A stretch of DNA of 64,000 nucleotides from contig JBBHKE010002769.1 in the NCBI GenBank assembly GCA_037447655.1, positions 1 through 64,000 on the forward strand, read 5' to 3'. Below the pieces are notes generated by a model that worked only from the letters and a program-made list of their open reading frames with translations, was not told the DNA's origin and did no database searches. Each line of letters starts with the position of its first letter. The first letter of the stretch is position 1. Positions 23,201 to 34,600 of the stretch are shown in pieces. The position numbers and the translations under genes are program-made. This stretch comes from Zygnema cylindricum (taxonomy: Eukaryota; Streptophyta; Zygnematophyceae; Zygnematales; Zygnemataceae).

Positions 23201-23499
23201 GTATCAAACTCTTTGTCATCTAGCACAGACATAGAGACAACATTTTTACTCAGCTGAGCAATGTAGAGTACACCTGAGAATGTAAGTATAGAAGTCTTAC
23301 TCTCCACTAAGACTTTCAGATCTACTGATCCCACTAGATCTGTAATAACCACCCTCCCATCCCCATACTCTATTTCTACAGTAGGGATTTTTCTTAGCTT
23401 AGTGAAGAGTTCTTTATCACGACACATATGCATGGATGCACCTGAGTCGATAATCCATCCTTCCTATGGAGCTTCCCGAATTGCTCCAATGGCACACTT
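20246..23499 (-). pseudogene. Pol of element D, broken but with good motifs
   Basis: Protease motif WIIDSGAS (about 23435-23460) is intact. Integrase keeps MIWHKRLGHVHFD, CSGCAQGK, the first Asp in HTDIWGP (lost in B and C), RSDNGGEY and PEQNGVAE. A stop between 22711 and 22701 splits it. RT (22203-21448) has MDIKTTF, and YVDDLLMLSK is readable near 21235-21265, but stops and frameshifts lie between 21448 and 21122. RNase H (20674-20246) keeps MEVEYMAS, IFCDNQAAIAIA and VPDMMTK. Overall D is the least damaged member of this group at its active sites, although it also cannot be translated through. Confidence 0.9.
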
Positions 23500-24555
23500 C
23501 TATCTCCAAGGGATCTCCTTCTCCTCCAGGCTCTCGTCAAGAAGAAGCTCCCCATCCTCCTCATCCTCGGTTTCTCCTGTCACTTTTGTAACCACAAGTG
23601 CCTTTTTCTTCCCTCCGAAAAAACCCCCTCCACGATTCTCTTGGAGCCTCAACTCCGACAGCTTGACACAATCTGCGATGAAGTGTCCTAGCTTTTTGCA
23701 AAAATGACAAATACCCTTTGGGGTCCTCGACCCCCCAGAATGATCGCTTTCCCCTTTGTAAGGTTTCTTCGGGTCCTTCCCCCATCGGTCCCCTCCTGCT
23801 GCTAAGGCTTGAATGCACTTCCCTCCTCTCCTAATCTCCATTGTGTTTTCCTGCACAAGTATTATCCTGACCACTGTGTTCCATTTCCATGAACTATCAG
23901 GTATTTCTTGTACTCCATACACTATGTTCTCAAACTCATCTGGTAACTTCATGATAAGAGTGTTAACTTTCATTTTCATTGTACCTGTCCACCCGGCACT
24001 TTCCATCTCCATATACAAACAAGAAAGATCATTACAGTAATCTAACATCTTTCCTCCTTTGTAAGTGTAACTCACTAGCTTTTGCTCAGGCAAGTGGAGC
24101 TCCTGAACAGTTCCAGCTCAATAAATCTCTAAACTCACCCACAACTCCGCGGCCTTGTAAATGTGAAGATGAGGAGTGGCTAAAGCTTGAGAGAGATGCC
24201 TGAGAATGAAGTTCTTGGCAGTCATGTTTACATCCTCCCACATTTGAGTATCGTTCTTCGTGGTCTTCATGGTCGCCGGTCCTAGTACTGTGGCAATAGG
24301 AGTAAGGGGTGTCTCCTTCCACATCCCCTTTTCGGACACACTGCTGTCCCCATCATCTGCCTCCTCCGCTGAGGCAGCCCTTGCAACAGGAAACCTTACT
24401 CCTCCAAATCCTGGTGGAGTTCCCGAAAGAGGACGTTTCACTTGTCCACAGACGATACCCCAGTATCGTTTTTCACACAAAGCTCCCATCATCATGGCTT
24501 CCCAATAGATGAACCCAGATCCATTGAAGTTGGGCACCCTAAAGGGTGGGCCCAT
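23500..24555 (-). pseudogene. Gag of element D, broken
   Basis: The ATG (24553-24555) lies inside the primer site, as in B and C. The first frame runs to 24118, ends at a TGA/TAA, and resumes at 24093-23500. The zinc knuckle CHFCKKLGHFIADC (about 23665-23710) is intact, and the C-terminus is acidic (TGETEDEEDGELLLDESLEE). One or two lesions separate it from an open frame. Confidence 0.87.
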
Positions 24556-24559
24556 AACC
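24545..24559 (-). promoter_or_regulatory. Primer-binding site of element D
   Basis: GGTTATGGGCCCACC on the minus strand, starting at the first base after the 5' LTR. It is identical to the sites of B and C and a perfect complement of the anticodon stem-loop region of plant initiator tRNA-Met. Confidence 0.85.
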
Positions 24560-25712
24560 TGCAATTATGTGTCCTCCATTGGACTACAGAATTCAGGAAA
24601 CCTCTAGATAGTATTTAACTAACCCACTTTAAGCCACAACCACTGCTGCCCAAAAAAGGCAAACTCACAATTTGATTGCACCTTTGTGCAGCCTGAACTC
24701 CCCTGAGTCCGTAGCAAAAAGAATCACTGAAAACGGCCAACCAGCCGATAAGTTATTAGGTGGCAAAGATGCCAATTTATACACACTCTCAAAGAGAGAG
24801 AGGGCTATCTACCTGATTTTTCCTAGGTCCTAGTTTTTCCTAAATCTCTCTCACAACCCCTATCTACTGCCTGTACGAACCAATCAGAACACTGTACAGT
24901 ACCAGAAAGTACTACTGCCGATGTACTTTATGTACGGCCTCTATACGACAAGGCCATTAGGCGGACGCGTGTCCATTTTCCACTCGTCCGTACGTTCCTC
25001 GGAATTCCCGTGACCAAATGTCATCTCTCCACGTGGCGCCAGGTCATGCCACGTCACTAAATGCCAAAGTGACCATTCTGGGATTTCGGCGATGATGTGC
25101 GCCATTAGATTTGACGTGAAATGGAATCTCAGCCGTAATAAATACTTGCGAAATATTTGTTTCGTTGTCGAAACAAAATGCGCAATATCCGTTTTATTTT
25201 AGTACAGTACTTTGTATTTCGTAAAACTGTATCTATGGGTGTCGTAAAGAGTTTCAGTAATGATTTCTGTATAACACAATAGTTTAAATATTAATGAAAC
25301 CCTATATCTCCTAACGGACTTCTACGACAGACTGGTTAGAGCTAACGGCTACGCCGCGCTCTGCCGATCAGGGGTTCGAGTCCTGTATATATATATCTAT
25401 CACATACAATAGCATTTAGCATTGGTCCTAGTCTAATAGGATAAAGCTGACCGCTATCGGCGAACTTGATGAACCAAAGGTACCGGGATCAAATCTCGGG
25501 TCCGTCAGGTATATTTTTAGTAACCTACTAAAAATAATTGCCTGTTTGAACTAAGGCAGCCATGGATCAACCTCCCTCTTTATCTTTCAGTGACTACAAC
25601 AAGTATGGGGGCTAGAGAGAGGAGGTGGAGGCAGGTTGTCCGTCCTTTTTCTTTTCTTTTATACTAACCTATTAAACCTAGAAAATACTCTAGAAATCTA
25701 TTATTTTCAACA
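24560..25712 (-). repeat. 5' LTR of element D
   Basis: Same ends as the 3' LTR. It carries the three hairpins (24695-24710, 24734-24747, 24762-24773) and the antisense tRNA-like module, plus an extra module at 25322-25384 that the 3' LTR lacks. Confidence 0.9.
25322..25384 (+). other. Second tRNA-like module, only in 5' LTR of D
   Basis: ACTGGTTAGAGC is D-arm-like. The stem CAGGG/TCCTG encloses a B box GTTCGAGTC (25374-25382) that fits the consensus perfectly. The anticodon arm and acceptor stem do not close well, so I do not call a tRNA gene. Confidence 0.5.
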
Positions 25713-26244
25713 ACATGCTCACACAACAACTGCAAGGCATAATCAGCAAATATCGCAACCACTTCGAAGGCGAAGCTGTGGAACCTCCTTGCTCGAGGGT
25801 AAGGGAATTCCTCCAAAATATTGAAGATGCCGACAGTCAACAAGGAAGCATTTTCAATGAATGAGGGATGAGCGGCAACGAGTTTTAAACATATTACATG
25901 ACTGTGTATTGTTTTTTTTTATATATATTAGTTTGGAAATGGTAGTTTAACTATAGAGAGGGAATAGCAATTAAACTGGTGCCAAATTAATGTAGACAGT
26001 TCATGGAGTCCAGTATTATTTGACTTCATAGCATAAAGCAGATTTCGTATGTGTGTATGGTTTTTTATATGGGAAAATTTGATTTCGTTTTTTAGGTAGT
26101 AAAAAACCCTTCTATGTCGTGGAATTTGATATATTTTATAAAATTGTTATGTATTTGCCTTCAGTTGTTGTTGATGTGGTGTTGAAAATTCCAGTGTGCT
26201 TGTATTATGGAATTATATATTTTGTTGCAATTTACATCCTACCC

Positions 26245-26640
26245 TAATCAGCGACGACTATGCTTCGTCGTTTGTTGATCATTCTTCTCGGAAATTGATA
26301 AGTCGTTTTTTTCATAAACAGCATATTAATCGCACTGAGTAATGGTTGCTCTTACAGCGACGATAATTTGTCGTCGTAGGACTGTAATTTAGCGGCGAAA
26401 AAACTTGATTATCATATCTGACAAAACAGAGGTTGTGTCGTCGCTAAATGGAATTCAGCGACGAAACAACTTCATCATCATATCTGAGAAAATAAAGTAT
26501 GTTTTGTCCCTAGAAGGAAATTCATGGACAAAACAATGTTCTCACCATCTCCGACAAAGCAGAGTTTGTCGTCGCTGAATTCAATCATGGAAGCTTTTGT
26601 GGAAATCTTTCAACGCCGAGGTTGTTTCGTCGCTGATTCA
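26245..26640. repeat. Subterminal-like GTCGTCGCTG repeats, right block
   Basis: At least seven copies of TCGTCGCTGA/TCAGCGACGA-type words in both orientations. Probably the right end region of the same DNA transposon whose left block is at 16270-16508. Confidence 0.55.
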
Positions 26641-28654
26641 GAAAGTTTCAGTTTTCAAATTACATGGATATTATTATATTGTGATCAAATAACAACCTTA
26701 ATCCTATGTCAAAAAACTCATTTTGACTAGACTGAAACCATTAATACAGTAGTGAAAATAAAACCAAAGTATTATGGGTAGGAAAAGCAAAGATTAAGAA
26801 AAATACGCGGTGTGAAGTAAAATAAAAATCATATTTGGAGCATATACAGATGATTCACAAACGAAAAAATGCAAAGTACATGAAATATATTTAAATGCGA
26901 TAATATCAGCGAAACAACATGAAAGCAATTAGGAAAACACACAATGAATACAAAATATATAAAAAGTTGACACAAATAAGATCATTCATTAAAAAAAATG
27001 GGAAAATAAGTACATAAATTTTATTTTTCATGATAAACTCAATTTACAACGTTACCCTAAAACAAAAAATTAACTAAGGCCTATTACTCTGCAGTAGTCA
27101 ACAAAGCTCTAAATAGTACTGAATTATTAACGTTTCGGCTTGTAACTGAGAAATCCTCTAAAAATGATTTTAAAAACCTTCATATTTTACACACACTAAC
27201 TAAGTATCCACCATCCGTGATAACAAATATAGATCCATGGAAAGCTTCTGACGGTATACTCCATGCGCTTTCGTACGGTCCAATACCTTCAACATGATAT
27301 TTTATTCTTCCCTATATCGTATGTTTTCGTGGGGTGATCTCTAATACAACAGGCGGTCGGATATACCCTCGTCATCGATGACAGTTCATAAAACATAAGA
27401 AAAAATAATATAACAGATTAGTACGGGGTAGATGGGCTTGAAAAATATTACGTGATAAAGAAGAAGAACAGAGAGGGGCACAGAACGAAAATGAGTGTAA
27501 AATAGGAAAAAAACCAGTCTGAAAGAAAAGCACAGAAAGGATATGAGAGAGAAAGAGGGAGAGAGAGAAGATGGGAAGAAGAGAGCAAGAGAAAAGGGTT
27601 GGGAGAGTGAATGGGAAAAAATGTGGGAGATTGACGATTCGTAAAGAGAGAGGTTAAGGGATAAAGAGGAAGAGAAAATGAAGGGGGAAGAACAAAGAGG
27701 TAGAGAGCGCAAGAGAGATGAATAAACATGCTGAGCTGCGCACTTACCAATGATTTCATAATAATCCCGGAAATACATAGCGACGATGTTGGCGCGACCT
27801 TTATTGTTGTTCCTCCATATTACGGTCTAACCAACTACCGTTGTAATTCCTAAAAAGAGGCATAGATTACTGGATGCCGTTAGACTAAGCGAGGCGGCGG
27901 GGCGATGACACGCATCTTGCCCAAAAAATGGCGATGTCGTGTAAAAATGATATGCGAGATTCAAAAGCCTGCCATTAGAAAACGAGGATGTGGTTGAGAT
28001 TTGTCTGACCACAAAATCCCTTTTTTGTGTTCTGTCCGTGTATGCCGTTGGTTTGTTACCAGTTCTCGTTTTCAAGGTGCCGCGTTTTTTCAATTCTAAA
28101 TTTTGTAACTTCACTCTAATATGTACACAATATGACACTAATTTGTTGTTGTTTTGTGAAACATAACCCATTTTAGAATAAAACTTAACTCTAATATGCG
28201 TCTCGTTCGTTTAAAGGTCTGGTATTACCGTTATGTACCCTAAAAAACCCTTTAATAGTGTAAACATATATACTATTAATCTCGCAGGATCGGAAATAGA
28301 GTTAAAAGGGCACCGTATTAGACTTAGCTTTCCTCAACTATCAACATGTGTAAGTGTGCAACACTACGTTTATGTAACATGGACAGTTTTTAGCATGTGC
28401 ACATGTTATCAGTTCACACTGACACACACAAAAACGAACGTCTGAATGTATATGAACGCCTATTTTGGAAACTGGACTCCGCTAATTTTCTAAGCCCAGC
28501 TCTATATGCGACCGACATAAGTTAACAAGAATTTCCGTGCGGATGTCGGTAACGAAGTACACTGTTGTACAAACGAACAACTTCCGTACACCACACTATT
28601 ATAAATACAGTACGGTCATACCATTGACCCTATTTTACTAGAAACCGTAATTAA
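26641..28654. other. AT-rich intergenic stretch
   Basis: No gene recognised. At 27459-27725 a purine-rich low-complexity tract (GAGAGA, GGGAGA, GAAGAG words) produces long but compositionally biased open frames on the minus strand, which I do not accept as coding. Confidence 0.6.
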
Positions 28655-29261
28655 TAGTGTTGGGTATCGGGTAAATTCATATCGCGATAATTGCGATATT
28701 CGATATATCAAATATCGATCGAGCAGATTCCTCGATATATCGTACCGGGACCAACATAAATTATCGCGATATATATATCGCAAAAAAATGGGTGTCCGTA
28801 CAGTCATAGTACGGAAAATCGTACGGATATTTATAAATTTTAGACGACGACCCTATTTAAGGACGACCTAGGTTCGAATCCTTTCGTGACCCAATTTCTT
28901 GATTTTGCTCTTCAAAGATCTATGCCACATAGACAACCTTCCAAACCTTTCCGGTTTTAGGTGGTGGTTGCTCTTTTGACACGGTATTTGTTGAAAAAGG
29001 TAATTTATATCTTCTCTCTATTTTTAGTTTTGTCTCTTAGGGTTTTTTAGGGTTTTTTTAGGCACCGTTTTAGGCGTTGAAAGGGGGGGGGGGGGGTTTG
29101 AAAAAAAAAATGAAAATTTGTGTTTTTTTTATGGTCCGATATATCGGCGATATATCGCGATAATTTTGTTTTCGATATATCGAAGCGATATATCGAATAT
29201 CGGGTACCTGAAATTCGATATATATCGAATATCGGCAAAGGGTCCTCGATACCCAACACTA
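28655..29261. mobile_element. GATATATCG-rich MITE with TA duplication (copy 1)
   Basis: Terminal inverted repeats GTGTTGGGTATCG (from 28657) and CGATACCCAACAC (ending 29259), flanked by TA on both sides. The interior is full of GATATATCG-type palindromes. No coding capacity. TA duplication suggests a Tc1/mariner- or pogo-mobilised element. Confidence 0.8.
28858..28895 (+). other. tRNA T-arm-like remnant
   Basis: GGTTCGAATCC is a perfect B box, here without a recognisable D-arm. It lies within the GATATATCG-rich element. Probably a degenerate tRNA-derived piece. Confidence 0.3.
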
Positions 29262-29764
29262 CACCGCGAATCGTAATTAGAGTAAATTACTCTAATTCGG
29301 TCGCTCGAAATTTTGACTCTATCACATCAAATAGAGTAATCGATTCTAATTTTTTCATTATTCTAATTTAGGTGAGGTTTAATTAGCGTTTTTAATTCTA
29401 ATATATGTTTGTTTTAAATAGTGTGGAGTACGGACGACGTCCGACCGTGCAAAGTTGTACTTTTATAAGTAAAAAAGTACAAATAATGATTTAATACAGG
29501 CCATTATCATGTAACTGCGTTTTAACAAAACGCGTAGTGCGAACGTCATAGTGACGATAAACTGTACGTTTTGTCAGATTCTGTACGCATACCTTATTTA
29601 CAGTAGAGGATATTAACTTGCCAAATTAGAGTACACCGCATAAATTAGAGTAAATTCCTTTTTGAAACAGCTCTATCACATAAATTAGAGTAAATTACTC
29701 TAATTATTTTTTTCTCTTTTTTTACTCTAATTTTTTCATTACTCTAATTACGATGCGCGGTGTA
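29260..29764. mobile_element. ACACCGC-type MITE (copy 1)
   Basis: Inverted ends of about 26 bp with one mismatch, starting TACACCGCGAATCG and ending with the complement at 29739-29764. It shares its left TA with the right TA of the adjacent GATATATCG element. A further related right end lies at about 29853-29879. Confidence 0.75.
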
Positions 29765-29879
29765 GTAATTAATGTCAAAGATAAATTAGATTCAATCACT
29801 GTATTTCGGGTATCAATGTCAAAATTTTGGGGTGCCGATATAGCGTACATAAGGCTAATAACGATTCACGGTGTACTGT

Positions 29880-31603
29880 ACTAGTCAGTTCACATAATGA
29901 GGTGTGTGCAGTTGATGTAAATAGACACCTGTCATGAACATCAGTTTCGCCGAACTACCTTGTCGGTTGATAATTTTTGAAATTTTAGACTTTTCAACGC
30001 CTTTTAGAAAATTTTCAGCGTCTTAAGCTCCGAGGTCACAGTAGCTATAGGTTTGGCAGATTGAGGTAATCCAGCAAAAGCCAACGTGTGTTGTCAGCTC
30101 AAATTTATTCTCATAAAATGGTGACACATATGTGCCACAAACGCTCCCTCTCAGACGTTGCAGTCTCTAGAGGTTCTCAACGTTATCTGGACTGTCCTCT
30201 GTTTTAAGAAATTATACAATTAACATCATAACACTAGAAAGACGTGTAGATTCTTCAACATCATGTGGCATTGTATGTTAAGGTGATGCCGTGTCCACAA
30301 CTGACTTGCGTATGTCATCTATTTAAGCTCAGCTTTCTGGGTCTTTTGTTTAATTGCGTCTTTCTAATGTGTACTAGATTGAACTGTGACATCGACAAAA
30401 AAAAACATTTAAGAACACATTAGACAACTTGTCACTAAATGCGCTATCTCACTTTTTTGCCGTCAAAATGAAAAATGTTGTTATGTGGCTCATTGCAACT
30501 TACATATCGCTAATGATCTTAATTGTATCTTTTTATTTATTTGTGTCTATGCCAAGAGGTAACGTGAAAAACTAAACGGTATGTTAGCAATGAAGTGAGA
30601 AAACATAAGTTTCATATTCCACGTTGTAATATGCACATAATTGCACATAATTGCAAGTGCAACGAGGAAATTGTGGAAAATATATGCCACCCGTGATCAA
30701 CAATCAGTTCACTTGCATGGTGAACGCTACTTTATTGCCTTCAAAACGGCCTATAGTCTAAATTGGTGTGCATACACAATAAACAGCTTCCTCTGGATTT
30801 GTAATGAATTGACGATCACAAAAATACTGTTCAATGGCAGAAATATAACTCTCGTGAAACTCTTAGTGATCACAAATTATAAAGTTTCAGAATTGCTCCC
30901 CAGACTTCTTTTACTAGGTTCTTTTTGAAGTTTTATAACCTTTAGGCTTTTTGCAACAAAGGAGTATGTCCTTGATAACTGACATCCATAGAATTTGGAA
31001 ACAGAAGGTATTACTGATGACCAATTGACGCCATCATGAAAATTATCTATGGTCATTTCACAGGGAATTTTTAGGTTTTAGGGTTTTTAGTTCTTTAAAC
31101 TAAACTTCTTCAATTTCACACGGGCACCTGGATGGGAATTACGTTCTGAAGCTATTTGCTACAAAAAATAAACTAACAAGCGGAACCAGAAGCCCATATT
31201 TTTTGCAACGAACAGCCATTTAAACAAACCAACTACCCTTTGTCAAGCTTATATCCTGCCCCCCCGACTATCAAATCCCTACTCTATTCAAGTCTGAGCC
31301 TGAGGACGAGGCTGGCGGCTCCATGCACATTATACAGTGTTAGAGAACTTCATCAAATTTACCTGAACGAAAGTCTGTGGCATTCAGTGCTAGCTGCGAT
31401 CATTAACATGAACATCTACAATGTTTTAATTTGCTGCGCAGATAAAAAAACAGGCTACCAAGCTAATACGGCTGAGGAGCAAACAATTTCCTGGTGTGCA
31501 TTCAGCTCTGATGCACAATTACCCATAATATCATATTCCTGTAATTGGGGACCATATTCCTGTAATTGGGAACCATATTCCTGTAATTTGGGAACCTTAA
31601 CGA
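29880..31603. other. Intergenic region downstream of the ASY3-like gene
   Basis: No gene recognised. Near the presumed 3' UTR, three imperfect copies of a unit of about 20 bases (CATATTCCTGTAATTGGG) lie at 31532-31596. Confidence 0.5.
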
Positions 31604-34600
31604 TCAGGGAGAACCGACTACTTCCTGCAAAACGCCTTCAAGGACGGTGCGCAGTCCTTTCAAACTTTGCTCTTCCTGCAAAATTATTGATCAGTAAAAT
31701 GAAGTTAGCCAAGACACCATAAGCATAACGTGTAGATCTTATTCTGTGCTTTCAGATTTTCTGCTGAAAGTGGATAATACTTTCCTCATTCCTCTATGGT
31801 TGAATTAGGACACTGATCTGAGTGTTATGACCGCCACCGTGAGAACACGCAATTTATTTCACCTTAGAAATAAGTCAAGTTTGTTTCCCATCTCGCTCAC
31901 AAAATCCTATGCTTGTAAACAATTGTTTTTGACAAGGCAAATGGATTCTCTTTTCTGGAAGATGGTGAAAACTAATAGCTACAAGAAAGCCAAGTTGGTC
32001 CCAATGTTCCAGAACTGCTCACGCCCTTAATCTTTATCCGCAACATTTTTCAAAGACCTGCGTGTAAAGTAAGAGTACCTCCCGTGAACTAAAGGCCAAG
32101 TGAAACCACAAGACTTCAACCAACTTTTGTGATGCCGAGATAAAAAGCTCAAGCTAGGAAATGTACCTTTTGTACTGCCACTAATCTCCGTTCTGCGTCT
32201 GCCAAACACGCCTCAGTAGCCTGCTTGGCTTGTGTCATCAATTTTTCATGAGCTGCCCCTGCAAACAGAAATATGCTCACAACTTGTAAGATATATTGTT
32301 GCAAGTAGAAATTGAAAAGAGTAATTTTTACTAAGTAGAGAACTTGTTTTGACTAGGTAGTGGCAATAAGAGAACTTATTACAAAAATATTGCTAGTAGA
32401 GAACTTGTTGCTTATAGGTCTTGGCAAGAACAGAATTTGTTTCAAAAGTGTTTTGCTGCGCTATGTTGATGGGAGGAAAACTCACTGTGACGTTCAAATG
32501 AAGTCTTCAGCTCAAGTTCCGTATCATCAACTTCAGTGAACAGTCGATCATACTCTCCAAGGCATTGCGTAATCTCCTTAGTAAATGATTCATAAGATGC
32601 CTTCACCTTCTTGCTTTGAGCTACAATGCAGATTGGAGGTGGCAACTGTCAGGCGTTGCAGAGGATAATCCCTGTATCTAAACAGAGCAATTTTGCCAAA
32701 CACTTCCACAATAAAATGCGTGATTTTTGCTATGAAGGAGATTACAGCCAAGAGGAGAATTTTATCAAAAGGTTGTAGTGTACCAATACTGAATTCTTTG
32801 AAGCGGAGAACTCACTTTGTATGTTTGCCTCAATTTCATCATATCTTCTCTTTCCAAGAGATACGCATGTCTCCCTGTTACATAAAGGAAAAATAAAAAA
32901 TACAAAGAAATGCCCAATTTAGCCTGTACTTTCAAAAAAGGAACTCTAGAAAACTCCACTTTCTAATTGTGGTTGCTCTGCAATCCAATGTTGACAGCTA
33001 TCATACTCTCTGCATAAGTCTACCCTCACCAAATCAGAAACCAACACAAATGAACGGAAAAAAAATTGGCCACACATAAATGACCAATTTTTAGCAAAGT
33101 CCATCTTTAGCTTCTTGGAATTTTAACTTCACGATGGCCTTAAGAAAGTTAGAGCCTCTTTCCTATGTCAGTGTTTGAGTTGGTTGGCCAAACGTACAAG
33201 TCCTTGTTGACCAAGTCTTCCACTCGTTGGATTTCTTCTCGAATGCTTTCGTCTGTCTTCTTAAGAATGCTTAATGTTTTTTTTTTGGCCTTTTCTTGTA
33301 CTTTTCCCTTCAGCTTTTTCAGCATCTTGGCCACCATGCTGACGGCTCTGCAAAATCCGCAAACTGTTTTAATGGGCGCAGCAGGTGCAAGAAGGATAAT
33401 TGCAACATATACAAGCAAAAATTTCTTTATGACTCTGCTTTTACATTCTACCTCTGCAAAATCCGCAAACTGTTTTAATGGGCGCAGCAGGTGCAAGAAG
33501 GATAATTGCAACGTATACCAGCAAATATTTCTTTATGACTCTGCTTTTACATTCTACACGAGGACCATAAGTTGTAGACGCACCCGTGGAGATTTGTAGC
33601 CTGTTGATGGTTGTCATCTTCAGCCACTTGTTCCCCTTCTGCAAGACAGCATACCTCAAATAATTTAAAACATTGAGCTTGTATTGTTATTGTTTATACA
33701 TAGATACAGGATTAAGATTTGAAACCACCACTATTTTTGCTTCCATTTTTCCATCATACATGGGTGCACACAATCACAAGAACAGAATCAAAACCTGCAT
33801 ACCTCTGTAAAGCAAATCCAGTTCCTTTGCTGGGCTTCTAAATTCCTCCAGTTCTTCATCTGTCGTCTGTTCATCAAGCTGGGGCTTCTGTCGCCTTCTT
33901 TGCCAAGTACGGATCCCCTTTGGTTTCCCTGCAACTGATCCCACCGTTAGCTTGATTGCACCAAATTTTTACATAAAATCAGTAGGTGGTCAACTGTTGA
34001 AAACAGGAAAAAATAATCTTTAGCTGAAAGAGCTGCCCACCTGTTTTCAAATTGACGATTGGAAAAGCTATGGCAAAACTGTCTTTTGAAGAAAGTTGAC
34101 TCACCAGGCGGTGAAAATGGTGGTGGTAGTGGAGATTCTTGCAATTTATTCCATACAGACTCGTTTACTGTGTCCTCTATTCGTCGTCTGGTTTGCCTTT
34201 TTCTGCCAACTTGATGTTTCAGCACTGACGCAGGGTAGTTTCCAGCCGCACCCATACCAAAGAGTACATGCAGATGCATTAGACATCTTTTTGGAAGTTA
34301 TTGATCTTGTTAAACTGATGTGGGTTAGACTGAGCATGGCTTGTAAACTCATCTATACTGCTGTTTTGCATCATTGCGAAAAAATATTAATGAAGTACAA
34401 CAGCTTTTGTCCATTTACATCACTAAAACCTGATACGAGCACACAGTTTCAAACAACACCTTGCTGCAGAGAATATGAGTGTTGCAAACCTTCTGTCTTC
34501 GGAGTAGCACAAGCCGCTCCATTCCAAAAGCCTTCCGGAGAAGCTACTGCTGGAGAAAGAAGACCATGAGGGCTGTCCAAAACAGGAGACAGAAGTTCAT

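Larger units (their letters stand above)
19140..25712 (-). mobile_element. Ty1/copia retrotransposon D (minus strand)
   Basis: LTRs at 24560-25712 (5', 1153 bp) and 19140-20232 (3', 1093 bp); both begin TGTTGAAAA and end TTGCA on the element strand. The primer site is at 24545-24559, the polypurine tract at 20233-20240. It interrupts the last coding exon of the transposase seamlessly: the flanks GTGGGAAG and ACATGCTC read on in frame, and no 5-bp duplication is visible. The LTRs differ in length and partly in content, which together with the missing TSD makes the history unclear. Confidence 0.9.
17432..25864 (+). pseudogene. Pogo/CENP-B-like DDE transposase, split by element D
   Basis: Exon remains: about 17442-17770 (helix-turn-helix part, KALQGRGRKKAAWVTVIHEE), about 17868-17932, about 18003-18310 and 18655-19139. 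The C-terminus lies beyond element D at 25713-25864 (MLTQQLQGIISKYRNHFEGE). Introns have GT-AG borders, for example a donor near 17933 and an acceptor near 18002. DDE motifs: first Asp in IVNID, second in IIFLDNYGGH. The third, normally in QP.D..VI, is His (THLVQPVHSFVI). There is a 1-base frameshift near 18671 and a stop near 19069. The catalytic change and breaks make it inactive. Family assignment is from motif order and spacing. Confidence 0.75.

Noticed and set aside
25322-25384. A functional tRNA gene
   Set aside because: The B box and T-arm are good, but the acceptor and anticodon stems do not close and the piece lies within an LTR. Kept only as a tRNA-like module.
27386-27778. Open frames of 130 and 103 residues on the minus strand
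   Set aside because: Composition reflects a purine-rich low-complexity tract; two overlapping frames are open together and no motif is visible.
33441-33659. Coding use of the duplicated 106-nt unit as an exon
   Set aside because: Open frames pass through it, but phase and homology of exons 14 and 15 match only when both units are removed.
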